NCBI GenBank assembly: GCA_002713145.1
Contig: PAVS01000019.1
Span: 1 to 64,000 of the forward strand
Direction of reading: 5' to 3'
Length of the DNA stretch: 64,000 bases
DNA from: Halobacteriovoraceae bacterium
GTDB lineage: Bacteria; Bdellovibrionota; Bacteriovoracia; Bacteriovoracales; Bacteriovoracaceae
Part shown: positions 7,278 to 16,613 of the stretch, one piece after another
Numbering within the stretch: position 1 is the stretch's first letter
Layout: each line of letters starts with the position of its first letter
The notes under the pieces: model-generated
What the model saw: the letters and a program-made list of their open reading frames with translations, nothing else
What the model was told of the DNA's origin: nothing
Databases searched by the model: none
Translations under genes and position numbers: made by a program

Positions 7278-7986
7278 GAGATTGGACCAAGTGATGCTCT
7301 CAAAAGGTTTGGTGAAAACGAGATCGCAAGCTCGCATGCTCATCAAACAAGGGGATGTTCAAGTCAATGGAACTCAAATCTTGAAGCCTGGAAAACTTGT
7401 CAATGAGGCAGATGCTATCGAAATTTCTGAGCGTGGTCTCTATGTCAGTCGTGGTGCTTATAAACTTTTAAAAGCAATTGAAGAGTTTAAATTAGATTTC
7501 TCAAACAAAGTTGTTGCTGATTGTGGCGCCAGTACCGGAGGCTTTACCCAAGTGAGTCTTATGAAAGGGGCAAAAAAAGTTTATGCTCTCGATGTCGGCC
7601 ATGATCAACTCGACCAAACTCTAAAAGTTCACCCCAGAGTGGAAAATATTGAGGGTGTAAATTTAAAACATTCTTATGAGCTTTCTGAAAAAGTTGATTT
7701 TTGTGTAGTTGATCTTTCTTTTATTTCTCTCAAGCTAACCTATCCCACGATTCATAGTTTTTTAAAAGCTGGCGGACAAAGTGTGGTGCTCATCAAACCT
7801 CAGTTTGAAGCGGGTAAACAGCGTTTGGGGAAAAACGGACTTGTGGCCCAGGAGGATTTAAAAACTATTCTCGATGAAGTTCTCACCTGGTTTAAAGAGC
7901 AAGGCCATGAAGTAAAAGAAGTGTGTGAGTCACCCATTACAGGTAAGACAGGAAATACGGAATACTTAGCATTGATTCAGAGTTAG
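7270..7986 (+). CDS. TlyA-family rRNA 2'-O-methyltransferase
   Basis: An N-terminal S4 RNA-binding domain (about 1-60; RLDQVMLSKGLVKTRSQARM) is followed by a Rossmann-fold FtsJ-like methyltransferase (about 60-238) with the SAM loop ADCGASTGGFT. TlyA proteins methylate ribosomal RNA with SAM; the old hemolysin name is misleading. The frame is open from ATG 7249, but AAGGA at 7258-7262 is correctly spaced for GTG 7270, and starting there gives the usual family N-terminus. It overlaps dapF, so translation is probably coupled. Confidence 0.85.
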   Translation: MSERLDQVMLSKGLVKTRSQARMLIKQGDVQVNGTQILKPGKLVNEADAIEISERGLYVSRGAYKLLKAIEEFKLDFSNKVVADCGASTGGFTQVSLMKGAKKVYALDVGHDQLDQTLKVHPRVENIEGVNLKHSYELSEKVDFCVVDLSFISLKLTYPTIHSFLKAGGQSVVLIKPQFEAGKQRLGKNGLVAQEDLKTILDEVLTWFKEQGHEVKEVCESPITGKTGNTEYLALIQS

Positions 7987-9266
7987 ATGTCCCAGAGATA
8001 GCGCAGCTGTACTGTTTGAGTGGTGTTTTCAGCTTTAATTCCATACACATTGGAGCGAAAAAGATCTTTTTCATATTCAAGTGAATAATCAAAGAAAAAA
8101 TTATTTTTAAGATCCCATGAAAATCTGGTTGAAGCGAGACTGAGAACATTGTCTGGATCTAGAGTGTAGTTATCCTCTGCATTCATAAAAGGAGAATAGG
8201 TAAGAGTCGTTTGATTAGTCACGTTCTCCGTGAAGTAGCTCGAGACTCGGAATTGAATTTGGTGACGGATCCCCAGGATCTCTTCAATATTCTCCCCATC
8301 TCTTGTGCTGTATTCAAAACTATTGAAAATGGGGATATAAGATATATCTGCAAATTTGTTCTCTGGGTTCTCCTCATAAATATGATAGCGCCAACCCATC
8401 ACACCTAATTGGATGTCTCGGTGAGGATAGTAAATTTGACCTATTTTTTCTCTGTGATAGTGAGCATGGGATATAAGAGATGAGTTCTTTGAGACACGAT
8501 TTATTTGAAGATCAGCATCATAAAATGTGCTTTTAGATCGATAGGTTATTTCGCTGTAAGGATCTTGATACTCAATCCTCTTCTCAATCGCTTGTATTTG
8601 ATACTGATACTTTAATCCGAAATTACTGATACGAATGCCGTAGTGTTCTTGCTCTTCCCAGTCTCTTGTTTGCCAAGTGATAGGACTGGCAAAAAATTCA
8701 ATTTTAGCGTTACTCAAATCTCTCGAGAGATCTTCTTGGGAAGTATTGCGATCGATAAATTGAGCGAAGTCACTTTGATTTTCTGTTTTAAAACTTTCAG
8801 TATCACTGACTGATTCAGGAAGATCAAACTTAGCAATTCTTTCTTGTTGAAGTTCAATAATTTTTTGATTTTTGCTTTTATCATTTTTAGCAAAGTAATT
8901 TTCTAAATCTATGGTGGTGAATCTTTTTAAATCTCTGGGGATTTGACTTTGATTAATTGAGAGCATGTTATAGGTCACGTCTTTACTGACAAGCTCAGGT
9001 CTGGTCACGCGGTAAATTTTCCAATGACTTTGGCTCATGGAGGTTTTGAGGCAAATACCTCGGGCGATAAAGCCATCTCTGGAAACAATTTTTATATGAT
9101 CTTTGCGAAAGATACCATCTTCTATGCCTCGGTCGAGAACCAAGATATTTTGGTTGTAGGCTTTCAGGATATTGACTTCAATTCTATCGGTAGATTCGAG
9201 TGCGAAAGTCATTGAAGCGTAGATAAGACTACTTAGAAAACATATAGATTTTAAATAATATCCCAT
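7983..9266 (-). CDS. Probable outer-membrane beta-barrel protein
   Basis: A 427-residue protein with signal peptide (about 1-23, TFA/LE). The N-terminal region (about 25-110) has a small beta-rich segment with RGIEDGIFRKDHIKI, which looks like a surface- or flagellar-type beta domain. After a charged linker (about 125-195), alternating aromatic strands run to the end and the protein closes with QLRYLWDI, typical of an outer-membrane barrel strand. It overlaps the convergent methyltransferase by 4 bases. Family not identified. Confidence 0.6.
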   Translation of the reverse strand: MGYYLKSICFLSSLIYASMTFALESTDRIEVNILKAYNQNILVLDRGIEDGIFRKDHIKIVSRDGFIARGICLKTSMSQSHWKIYRVTRPELVSKDVTYNMLSINQSQIPRDLKRFTTIDLENYFAKNDKSKNQKIIELQQERIAKFDLPESVSDTESFKTENQSDFAQFIDRNTSQEDLSRDLSNAKIEFFASPITWQTRDWEEQEHYGIRISNFGLKYQYQIQAIEKRIEYQDPYSEITYRSKSTFYDADLQINRVSKNSSLISHAHYHREKIGQIYYPHRDIQLGVMGWRYHIYEENPENKFADISYIPIFNSFEYSTRDGENIEEILGIRHQIQFRVSSYFTENVTNQTTLTYSPFMNAEDNYTLDPDNVLSLASTRFSWDLKNNFFFDYSLEYEKDLFRSNVYGIKAENTTQTVQLRYLWDI

Positions 9267-9319
9267 ACTTCTATTCTAATAGAAGCTCACTTGATAAAAA
9301 ATGATGGGCATTTTTTACG

Positions 9320-9832
9320 TTATTCGTAGTCGAGTACTGAATGAATGTAGTCAAGCTCTTGGCTTAGCTCATTGAGAAATTTTAAGTTAATAAGCAGAGA
9401 GACAGCTTTAACATTATAATTATTTTTTTGGCATAACAGTAGGGCTGCTTTTAAGGTTCCTCCTGTTGCCAACACATCATCTACTAAGACAATATTTTTG
9501 GCTTGTTCATTAATTTTGAGCTCAAGAGAATCTGTGCCATATTCTAAAATATAGTCTTCGGCAATAACCGGTGGGGGAAGTTTGCCTTTTTTGCGCATAG
9601 GAATAAAGCCTACTCCAATTTTTGCGGCCATAGCCGCTCCCAGAATAAAGCCTCTGGATTCAATACCAACAATGGCATCAATACCATCCCATTTTATATT
9701 CTTGGCCATAGTCTCGATTAACTCTGGAAGTTTCTCCGAGAGCAGAGGAGAAATATCTTTAAAGACAACACCTTTTTTGGGAAAGTCAGGAACACTTAAG
9801 ATATGGCTCTCTAATTCTTCTTTGCTTAACAT
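9320..9832 (-). CDS. apt: Adenine phosphoribosyltransferase
   Basis: Salvages adenine to AMP using PRPP in the cytoplasm. The 170-residue length is standard. The PRPP-binding motif is IVLVDDVLATGGTLKA (about 113-128). The N-terminal FPKKGVVFKDISPLL and the hood segment GIESRGFILGAAMA are family signatures. AAAGG precedes the ATG. It is followed in the opposite direction of the map by a small secreted gene, with 15 bases between the two. Confidence 0.93.
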   Translation of the reverse strand: MLSKEELESHILSVPDFPKKGVVFKDISPLLSEKLPELIETMAKNIKWDGIDAIVGIESRGFILGAAMAAKIGVGFIPMRKKGKLPPPVIAEDYILEYGTDSLELKINEQAKNIVLVDDVLATGGTLKAALLLCQKNNYNVKAVSLLINLKFLNELSQELDYIHSVLDYE

Positions 9833-9847
9833 AGTTGACCTTTAGGA

Positions 9848-10111
9848 TTAATCCACAGAAATTTCAATAAGAGGATTTTTTAGCTTTAGCTTTTTATACT
9901 TTTCGTTGAGCTGACTTGCAACACCTCTGACATGTCTTTTGATATGAAAGTTTTTGGAATTGATCAGTTCGAATTTTTGAGCGTCTACATCTTGAACTGT
10001 GAGATGGCCGTGTTTAAAATGGCTTTCAAAAATCTCAGTGATCTCTTGATCTTCCAAAGATAGAGCTTGGGTGCTTAAAAATGTTAATAGAATCAATAAT
10101 ATTGCCTTCAC
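9848..10111 (-). CDS. Small secreted protein, 87 aa
   Basis: The signal peptide covers residues 1-18 (ALS/LE). The remaining 69 residues are charged, with several His and a C-terminal beta-like segment. It has no cysteine and no recognised domain. It lies directly upstream of apt on the same strand (15-base gap), so the two may share a transcript. Confidence 0.55.
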   Translation of the reverse strand: MKAILLILLTFLSTQALSLEDQEITEIFESHFKHGHLTVQDVDAQKFELINSKNFHIKRHVRGVASQLNEKYKKLKLKNPLIEISVD

Positions 10112-10265
10112 AATCTCAGTATCGGATCTCCTTTAGAAGAACTTAATTTGTGTCTGGAAAATGGACAATTTTGCTTATTTAGCCACTTTTTTTCACGTTA
10201 AGTGTTTGATTTTATTGCTGAGGGTAGGCATGGAGCTTGCACTATATAGGTAAAGGGAGTGAGGG

Positions 10266-10577
10266 ATGAATAAATATCTTCTGTTATTAATGACCTTCAG
10301 TTTTAGTCTTACTTCGATTCAGGCTAAAGTGATTAATGTCACAGCAATCGGTAAGTCAGCTAAAGGACAATTTGTCGCCATTGAAGAATTTGGCTACCAA
10401 GTTGGTAACACCAGGCCATATTCCAAAATTAGGCTGGTGAATATGTGGAAAGATAAATACGTATCTGGGCCTATTCATATTTTAGGAACTGAAGATGATA
10501 TCAGTCTCGAGAAAATTAGAAAAAAAGCCTTCGATCAAGCACTTATTAAATTTAAAAAATACGGTCTTAACTTTTAA
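10266..10577 (+). CDS. Small secreted protein, DUF2259-like
   Basis: 103 residues with a signal peptide (1-20, IQA/KV). The segment GKSAKGQFVAIEEFGYQVG followed by PYSKIRLVNMWKD recalls the start of DUF2259 secreted proteins (a one-blade propeller-like pattern), but the protein is shorter than that family. GGGAGTG at 10255-10261 precedes the ATG. Its 3' end overlaps the convergent LysR gene by 11 bases. Function unknown. Confidence 0.6.
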   Translation: MNKYLLLLMTFSFSLTSIQAKVINVTAIGKSAKGQFVAIEEFGYQVGNTRPYSKIRLVNMWKDKYVSGPIHILGTEDDISLEKIRKKAFDQALIKFKKYGLNF

Positions 10578-11445
10578 TATCTTTTAAAGAGCATAAATAA
10601 TCCCAGAGACTTTGGGTGTTAGGGCCCATAACTTTTTCTCTATTTCTAATTAAATACATGGGAATATAGGCAGGCCTGACTTCAGGGATGTCTTCAATGA
10701 TGGATAAAGTTTTGTTTTTAACTTTATCTTCAATGTGATGGATGGGGAGACGCCCCCAGCCTAGACCTGCCTCAATGAGTTGTTCTCTCATTGAAAAATC
10801 TGAGGTGTACCAAATTGTCTCTCCTACCGCTCCTAGAACGTTTTCACGTTGCTCTTTGATAGAACTACTAACTACAATTTGAGGAAGTTGTTTAAGCAGA
10901 TTTAAATTGCCTTGTGCCTTTTCTGCATGCTGGCGTCCAATGACAGGAACAATCTTAGTCTCCGCTATTTTTATCACTTCTAATTCATTTTTTTCTGATA
11001 TTTTTGGTCCGAGAGCGAAATCAACTTCTTGATTGAGAACTTTTTGAATCACACCTTCTAAAACATCTGCATTTAAATTAAGACTGGTAGAAATATGGGG
11101 ATCAAAAAATTTCGAGAGTATGCTAGAAACCGCGGCGATAGGAAAAATAGAATCGATACAGATGGAAATTTCGGACTCAAAGCCCTGCCCAATACTTTGA
11201 GCAGATTGTTCTAATTGTTGAAAAGCTTTGATTACTTTTTTAGCTTCTTTATAAAAGTTTTTACCGGCTTCTGTGAGTTTTGGTCGATAGTGGGAGCGAT
11301 CAAATAGTTCTATAGAATACTCCTCTTCAATTTTTTTGATGGCCATAGAGAGGGAAGGCTGACTTTTGTGCATTGCAACGCTTGCTGCTTTGAAAGAACC
11401 GTAATTTACTATGTAGTCTAGGGTAAGTACTTGATCATACGTCAT
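10567..11445 (-). CDS. LysR-family transcriptional regulator
   Basis: 292 residues. The N-terminal winged helix-turn-helix (about 1-62) has the family pattern SFKAASVAMHKSQPSLSMAIKKIE. The C-terminal effector-binding domain runs from about 90 to 290. LysR regulators bind DNA as tetramers and usually control a divergent neighbour. Here that is the YceI-pirin pair starting at 11565, with a 119-base AT-rich gap holding a candidate operator. A redox signal is plausible from the pirin partner but not shown by the sequence. Confidence 0.88.
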   Translation of the reverse strand: MTYDQVLTLDYIVNYGSFKAASVAMHKSQPSLSMAIKKIEEEYSIELFDRSHYRPKLTEAGKNFYKEAKKVIKAFQQLEQSAQSIGQGFESEISICIDSIFPIAAVSSILSKFFDPHISTSLNLNADVLEGVIQKVLNQEVDFALGPKISEKNELEVIKIAETKIVPVIGRQHAEKAQGNLNLLKQLPQIVVSSSIKEQRENVLGAVGETIWYTSDFSMREQLIEAGLGWGRLPIHHIEDKVKNKTLSIIEDIPEVRPAYIPMYLIRNREKVMGPNTQSLWDYLCSLKDIKS

Positions 11446-11453
11446 AGGATGTA

Positions 11454-11477
11454 ATTATAATCAATAAATATTATAAT
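11454..11477. promoter_or_regulatory. Candidate LysR operator
   Basis: ATTATAAT, itself a palindrome, occurs at 11454-11461 and 11470-11477, with centres 16 bases apart, between the divergent LysR gene and yceI-like gene. The spacing and position suit a LysR dimer site. The AT-rich setting makes chance matches possible. Confidence 0.3.
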
Positions 11478-11564
11478 GTTAATAAGATAATAATAATTTT
11501 ATTTTATATAAAACAGCCCGATAATTTCATAAGAAATAAAACTCAACCAAACTTAGGAGGAAAT

Positions 11565-12119
11565 ATGAAAGTAAGTTTATGGGGAATAATTGGTCTCTTT
11601 TTTATGTTAAACCAAGTTGCACTAGCAGAAAAAGTACAAGTGGATTTAGATGAAAGCACTTTGAAATGGAAAGGTTCTAAAGTGACTGGAGAGCATTACG
11701 GAAAAGTTCCTTTGAAATCTGGTCATGTAGAGATGGAAAAAGGAAAAATTAAAAGTGGAGAGTTTGTCGCTGATATCTCTCAATTTACTGTAGAAGATTT
11801 AGAAGGAGAGTGGGCCCAAAAATTTACGACTCACATGAAAAGCGAAGATTTTTTTGAAGTAAGTAAATATCCAACAGCTAAGTTAAAAATTAAAGAAGTG
11901 AAGGGAAACAATGTTAAAGCAGATCTTACAATTAAAGATAAGACTCATCCTGTGAGCTTTAAGATGAAAGAAAAAAGTGGTGTCTACTCTGGCACACTGA
12001 AGTTTGATAGAACTAAATTTGGCATGATTTATGGATCAGGAGATTTTTTCAAAAATCTTGGAGATAAAATGATTCATAACGAAGTTATTGTTGATTTTAG
12101 TTTTCAACTTAAAAAATAA
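11565..12119 (+). CDS. YceI-family periplasmic lipid-binding protein
   Basis: 184 residues with a signal peptide (1-21, ALA/EK). YceI proteins are periplasmic beta-barrels of lipocalin type that bind long isoprenoid chains. Family marks are WKGSKVTGEHYGKVP, GEFVADISQFTVEDLEG, HMKSEDFFEVSKYPTAKL and DLTIKDKTHPVSF. AGGAGG precedes the ATG. The pirin gene follows after 22 bases, so the two are an operon, likely controlled by the divergent LysR regulator. Confidence 0.9.
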   Translation: MKVSLWGIIGLFFMLNQVALAEKVQVDLDESTLKWKGSKVTGEHYGKVPLKSGHVEMEKGKIKSGEFVADISQFTVEDLEGEWAQKFTTHMKSEDFFEVSKYPTAKLKIKEVKGNNVKADLTIKDKTHPVSFKMKEKSGVYSGTLKFDRTKFGMIYGSGDFFKNLGDKMIHNEVIVDFSFQLKK

Positions 12120-12141
12120 TTCTTTGTTGAGGAGGTAGAAG

Positions 12142-12831
12142 ATGATAACTCTCAGAAAATCAAATGAAAGGGGTGAGGTCAAGATGGATTGGCTACATGC
12201 TTTTCACAGCTTCTCTTTTGCCTCCTATTTTGATCCCAGATGGATGGGTTTTAGTAAACTAAGAGTCATTAATGAAGATTTCATTGATGGTGGTCAGGGC
12301 TTTGGTACTCATCCCCACCGTGACATGGAAATTATGACCTTTATCATCGATGGTGCTCTAGAACATAGAGACACCATGGGGAATCACGCCGTCATTAAAC
12401 CCGGTGATATTCAAATTATGAGTGCAGGGACTGGCATTATGCATTCTGAGTATAATCCTGATCCACAAAAACAGACTCATTCCATTCAAATATGGATAGA
12501 ACCTGAGCAGCTCGGTATTAAACCCAGATATGAACATTATAAGTTTAATCAAAAACATAATGATTTAACTCTCATAGCGTCTGCTACTGGTGGGGAAAAT
12601 ATAGCCAAAATTAATCAAGATGCTCAAATCTTTCATGGTGACTTTGACCAAGTCAAAAAAGAGATCGAATTAAGTCCTGATCGTCAGTATTGGTTACAGG
12701 TTTTCAATGGTGGAGGAACAATTAATGACTTGATTCTTGAGCATGGTGATGCGCTTGCGATTCAAGAAGAGTCCCAGTTAAATATAAACGAATCACATAA
12801 TTTAAAGTTTTTACTTTTTGATCTACCTTGA
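12142..12831 (+). CDS. Pirin-family protein (YhaK/YhhW type)
   Basis: 229 residues with two cupin halves. The metal ligands are visible: HPHRDME, HRDTMGNH and GIMHSEYNP supply the His and Glu residues used in quercetinase-like pirins. Some members oxidise flavonols or act as redox sensors; the substrate here is unknown. A strong GAGGAGG site precedes the ATG. It overlaps the convergent ClsB-like gene by 9 bases. Confidence 0.88.
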   Translation: MITLRKSNERGEVKMDWLHAFHSFSFASYFDPRWMGFSKLRVINEDFIDGGQGFGTHPHRDMEIMTFIIDGALEHRDTMGNHAVIKPGDIQIMSAGTGIMHSEYNPDPQKQTHSIQIWIEPEQLGIKPRYEHYKFNQKHNDLTLIASATGGENIAKINQDAQIFHGDFDQVKKEIELSPDRQYWLQVFNGGGTINDLILEHGDALAIQEESQLNINESHNLKFLLFDLP

Positions 12832-13980
12832 TTTAGAAGCTCTTCTGAAAATTAAAAAGATACTGATAAAACTAATAAAACTTAGAACAGTAAATGAACT
12901 ATACATATAAAGACGATTTAAAAAAGTGTAACGACTTTCAAAATCACTTCTATTCATTTTATGGGACTGTTGAAGAATAGATTGAAATTCTTGTGATACA
13001 ATTTCAGAAAAGTTTCTATTGATGACCTCAAGATTTATTTCAATATTTCCAAATTTTGAAATATAGTTGTGATTATAAGAACCGATGGTGACCCAACGTT
13101 GATCAATTAATGCCAATTTCCCATGTACAATCGATTTCGGCCACTCATATATTTTGAGGTCATTCATGATATACCACTTGAAAAAATACTGTTCTACTTT
13201 TTGGACAATTTTATGATCTGAGTTTTGTCCTAGTATGAGATGAACTTCCACACCTCGTCTTCGAGCTTTTTTGAGCTCAAACAAGAGTTTTCGGCTGGGG
13301 ATAAAATAGGGCGCAAGAAGGTAAATAGATTCTTTCGCTCCTCGAATGGCGCTGAGGTAAGATTTGAATATTTCTGTTTTATAGCGAGTCCAATCATTAA
13401 CATTGGTTTTGATAAGACAAGTCTCAATTGCAGGCCGTGGGTTTATCTTATTATATAATTTAAATTGCGATTTCTTTTCAGGAAAATACTCTAGGTAAAA
13501 TTTCTTGATACGTTTATAGACATTTTTGACTTCTTCTCCTTCTAAGGCACAGGCATAATCTAGCCAGGGATCCATCTCTTCTGGGAGATTATATTCCTTA
13601 GATAAATTAATACCACCCAACAGGCATCTCTGATTATCGATAAGAAGAACTTTTTGATGCATTCTTCTCCCTACTTGGTTAAAGGGGCTGAGGGGCTTAA
13701 AATATTTAAAATAAATGCCAGCCTCTTCTAAACTTTCCAAAAAATCAGAAGGTAGTCCCATGGAGCCATAACCGTCAGCAATAATATAAATAGCCACACC
13801 TCTTCTCGCTGCTTCGTAGAGAGCATGAATGACGGGCCCGGTAACCTCATCCACTCTAAAAATATAGGTATGCAGTAAAATAAATTTTTTTGCGGAGTTT
13901 ATATGATGAATATTTGCCTCTATGAAAGGCTTTCCATTTTTAATCAGACTGATAGAGTTTTTTTGAGTGAATGTACTCAA
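12823..13980 (-). CDS. clsB: Cardiolipin synthase B-like phospholipase D protein
   Basis: 385 residues with two HKD catalytic motifs: HQKVLLIDNQRCLLGGIN (about 117) and HGKLALIDQRWVTIGS (about 285). Two such motifs form the active site that joins phosphatidyl groups to make cardiolipin at the inner membrane. A hydrophobic segment at the C-terminus (about 355-378) anchors it. It overlaps the upstream YbhP-like gene by 4 bases. The same pair (ybhO/clsB and ybhP) is adjacent in E. coli, which supports the assignment; the symbol is by homology. Confidence 0.8.
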   Translation of the reverse strand: MSTFTQKNSISLIKNGKPFIEANIHHINSAKKFILLHTYIFRVDEVTGPVIHALYEAARRGVAIYIIADGYGSMGLPSDFLESLEEAGIYFKYFKPLSPFNQVGRRMHQKVLLIDNQRCLLGGINLSKEYNLPEEMDPWLDYACALEGEEVKNVYKRIKKFYLEYFPEKKSQFKLYNKINPRPAIETCLIKTNVNDWTRYKTEIFKSYLSAIRGAKESIYLLAPYFIPSRKLLFELKKARRRGVEVHLILGQNSDHKIVQKVEQYFFKWYIMNDLKIYEWPKSIVHGKLALIDQRWVTIGSYNHNYISKFGNIEINLEVINRNFSEIVSQEFQSILQQSHKMNRSDFESRYTFLNRLYMYSSFTVLSFISFISIFLIFRRASKSR

Positions 13981-14708
13981 TTGATCCTACCTTCTATGAG
14001 AAGAGATAAATGATCTGAAATTTTAGCGGAAGTGGAACATTGCAAGACATCAGCTCTAAAAACTTGAAAGTTCTGAGTGTATATTCTGTCTAATGAGAAA
14101 AGGGGAAAAAAAGAAGGAAAGGTTTTTGCATATTTTTTATGGATGGTCTTGTGAGCGTCTTTCAGTTTAGGGTTTATACTCCCCGTGGCTTTGCGGGACC
14201 AATCGTTAAAGTCTCCTGCTATTATGCAAGGATAGTCATCAGATTTATTAGACTTTAAGACTTCAGAGATGGCAGAATATTGTTTTTTTCTTCCTTGGTG
14301 AGTGAGATTTAAGTGCACATTATAGGTGTGAACCTTCTTACCTTCAGCTTCTATTTCACAAAAAAGAATTCCCCTTTGCTCCAATTTATTTGTGGATATA
14401 TCTATTTGCGCCTGGGTGGTGATGGGGTATTTAGATAAAGTGACATTGCCATGGTGCCTGCCATCGTAGACTGCATTTTTGGCATAAGCATATTCATGCC
14501 ATAATCCATCAGCTAAAAACTCAAATTGTTGACTCATGAATTGAGAGTATTTTTTGGCATTTTTTTTATTTTCTCCTACGACTTCTTGGAGGAAGACCAG
14601 ATCAGGATTATTTTCCTCAAGAAATGATTTTATCTCAGAGATCGTCGACTTGGTGTTATTCCAATTAAAACCTTTGTGAATGTTTAAACTCATTATTTTA
14701 AGTTTCAT
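13977..14708 (-). CDS. YbhP-like endonuclease/exonuclease/phosphatase protein
   Basis: 243 residues with the EEP fold: SLNIHKGFNW at the N-terminus, FLQEVVGE metal-binding Glu near residue 42, and catalytic GDFNDWSR near 167 followed by SDHLSLLI at the end. The family hydrolyses phosphodiesters in DNA or lipids; the YbhP branch has no settled substrate. Both ends overlap neighbours by 4 bases (thiolase upstream, ClsB-like downstream), so the three genes are translationally coupled. Confidence 0.83.
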   Translation of the reverse strand: MKLKIMSLNIHKGFNWNNTKSTISEIKSFLEENNPDLVFLQEVVGENKKNAKKYSQFMSQQFEFLADGLWHEYAYAKNAVYDGRHHGNVTLSKYPITTQAQIDISTNKLEQRGILFCEIEAEGKKVHTYNVHLNLTHQGRKKQYSAISEVLKSNKSDDYPCIIAGDFNDWSRKATGSINPKLKDAHKTIHKKYAKTFPSFFPLFSLDRIYTQNFQVFRADVLQCSTSAKISDHLSLLIEGRIN

Positions 14709-15979
14709 CTCTCAATAATTGCTGTCACTCCCATTCCACCTGCTGTACATATAGATATTAAACCTCTCCCGCTGCCTTTTTCTTGTAGGAGTTTCGCAAG
14801 TCCTGTGATGATTCTTCCACCCGTCGCTGCAAAAGGATGACCAAGTGCCAAAGATCCACCTTTAACGTTAAGCTTTTCAAAATCGATTTCCCCTAAAGGA
14901 GAATCTAGGCCAAGCCTATCTTTGCAGAACTTTGCTGATTTCCAAGCTTCCAAAGTACAAAGGACTTGTGCAGCAAAGGCTTCATGAATTTCATAAAAAT
15001 CGAAATCCTGTAGGGTTAAGTCCGCTCGCTTTAGCATACGAGGAACAGCATAAGCTGGTGCCATTAATAAACCTTCGTCGTTGACATAATCAACTGCTGC
15101 AGATTGGGCATAAGTTAAATAGGCCATAGGTTCTAAATTATGTTCCTTCGCGTATTCTTCTGAACATAAAAAGACACAACTTGCTCCATCTGTAAGTGCA
15201 GTCGAGTTTCCTGCGGTGAGAGTTCCTTTTCCCGACTTTTTGTCAAAGGCAGGCTTGAGACTCGACAACTTCTCTAGACTTGTTTCACGAAGAATGCCGT
15301 CTTTTTTCTTGCCTTTAAATTCCACCACAGAGTCATCGTACCACCCTTCGGCGTAAGCTTTCGCAGCTTTTGTTTGTGATTCAAAAGCCAGTTTATCTTG
15401 AGCTTCTCGGGATATATTCCAAGACTTGGCCATTTCTTCACAACTCTCTCCCATACTCATCCCAGCTCTTCCTTCTTTAATTGCAGGAAGTTTGGGAAGT
15501 AACTCTTTTGGGTTAAATCCTTTGAGGGCCTGTAGTTTTTCGGGAAGCGTTTTGCTAGCTGCAATTTTTAAAAGTCGGTCTGAAAAACTTTTTTTAAACT
15601 CTATGGGTACATCTGAATTGGTATCAACTCCCCCTGCTATTCCACACTCAATTTGACCTAGGGCAATTTTATTTCCTATCATCACTGCGGCTTCTAGTGA
15701 GGTTCCGCAAGCTTTTTGTAAGTCCGTAGCAGGTGTGTGTGCGGAGAGTTTTGAGTCCATCACAATTTCACGGGCCAGAGCAAAATCGTAGGCATGTTTA
15801 TTAACAGCACCGAAAGCGCATTCCCCTAATTCTCGACCTTCTAATTTCAGGTCGTAAATAAGTGAATCCATTGCCGGTTTGATAAGTTCTCTTAAGCTTA
15901 GTCCTAGGTAGCGAGTACTCGAACGCATAAAAGGGATACGTTTACCTGCGATAATACAGACTTTTCTTCCATGTTGCAT
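14705..15979 (-). CDS. Acetyl-CoA acyltransferase (FadI-type thiolase)
   Basis: 424 residues. Catalytic Cys91 lies in QKACGTSLEA; the second triad is GHPFAATGGR and the last Cys is in CTAGGMGVTA. Thiolases cleave 3-ketoacyl-CoA to acetyl-CoA and a shorter acyl-CoA in beta-oxidation, or run in reverse. Length and the N-terminal RIPF sequence suit the FadI class. No FadJ-type gene is next to it; instead it heads an operon with YbhP- and ClsB-like genes, linking fatty acid and phospholipid metabolism. Confidence 0.87.
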   Translation of the reverse strand: MQHGRKVCIIAGKRIPFMRSSTRYLGLSLRELIKPAMDSLIYDLKLEGRELGECAFGAVNKHAYDFALAREIVMDSKLSAHTPATDLQKACGTSLEAAVMIGNKIALGQIECGIAGGVDTNSDVPIEFKKSFSDRLLKIAASKTLPEKLQALKGFNPKELLPKLPAIKEGRAGMSMGESCEEMAKSWNISREAQDKLAFESQTKAAKAYAEGWYDDSVVEFKGKKKDGILRETSLEKLSSLKPAFDKKSGKGTLTAGNSTALTDGASCVFLCSEEYAKEHNLEPMAYLTYAQSAAVDYVNDEGLLMAPAYAVPRMLKRADLTLQDFDFYEIHEAFAAQVLCTLEAWKSAKFCKDRLGLDSPLGEIDFEKLNVKGGSLALGHPFAATGGRIITGLAKLLQEKGSGRGLISICTAGGMGVTAIIER

Positions 15980-16010
15980 AAAAACACCTTTATATAAAAT
16001 TGATTATTTT

Positions 16011-16556
16011 TTATCTTTTTCCAAACTTTATTCCTGCCCCTAAAGTATAGCGAGTGTCATATTGATCTTCAGGGTCAGCATAGCGATTGTAGATAAGAGT
16101 TGCAGAGGCATTAAGTGAAAATAGACTGCCAAAGTTTAGACCAAATCCCAGCCCAGCATAGGGGTCTAAATTGGGACCATCTGTGGTTTTGGTGGTTTCA
16201 CCACTTTCAGTCACTTCAGTTTCTTTTTTTTGAGCGCGTCCACCGATTCTAAAAAAGGTATTGAAGTATTGTCCGTTGATGGGAACGAGTCTTAAACCTA
16301 GCATAAGTGTCTGGGTGGTATATTTCACTTCAATATCATTTATGTCGTCACTTGAATTGGATTGAGTAGCTTCAGCTTCACCTTTAAAAGTAGGTGTACC
16401 GTAGCTGGCCCTGGCACCAAAAAATGTTTCCGTTCTATAGCGGGCAGGTTCAGGGAGCGCATGATAGGTTCTTTCAAAACCATAGACAGGCTCAATATTT
16501 AGTTCAGCAGCAAAAGTTGTAAAGCTCAAAGAGAGTAGTAAGATTAAATATTTCAT
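16011..16556 (-). CDS. Small outer-membrane beta-barrel protein
   Basis: 181 residues with a signal peptide (1-16, FAA/EL). The rest shows short alternating beta strands with Gly/aromatic ends (GARASYGT, LGLRLVP, FFRIGGRAQ, YAGLGFGLNFG, YTLGAGIKFG), fitting an eight-strand outer-membrane barrel. It starts 55 bases from the DUF2452 gene on the same strand. No specific family recognised. Confidence 0.65.
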   Translation of the reverse strand: MKYLILLLSLSFTTFAAELNIEPVYGFERTYHALPEPARYRTETFFGARASYGTPTFKGEAEATQSNSSDDINDIEVKYTTQTLMLGLRLVPINGQYFNTFFRIGGRAQKKETEVTESGETTKTTDGPNLDPYAGLGFGLNFGSLFSLNASATLIYNRYADPEDQYDTRYTLGAGIKFGKR

Positions 16557-16613
16557 GGCCCTAGTATACTAAAGCTAAATACTTATAAATATAGAGAAAT
16601 TAATGCCAGAAGA

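Noticed and set aside
7270-7986. TlyA-like gene as a hemolysin
   Set aside because: The S4 plus FtsJ-like architecture marks an rRNA methyltransferase; the hemolysin name is historical.
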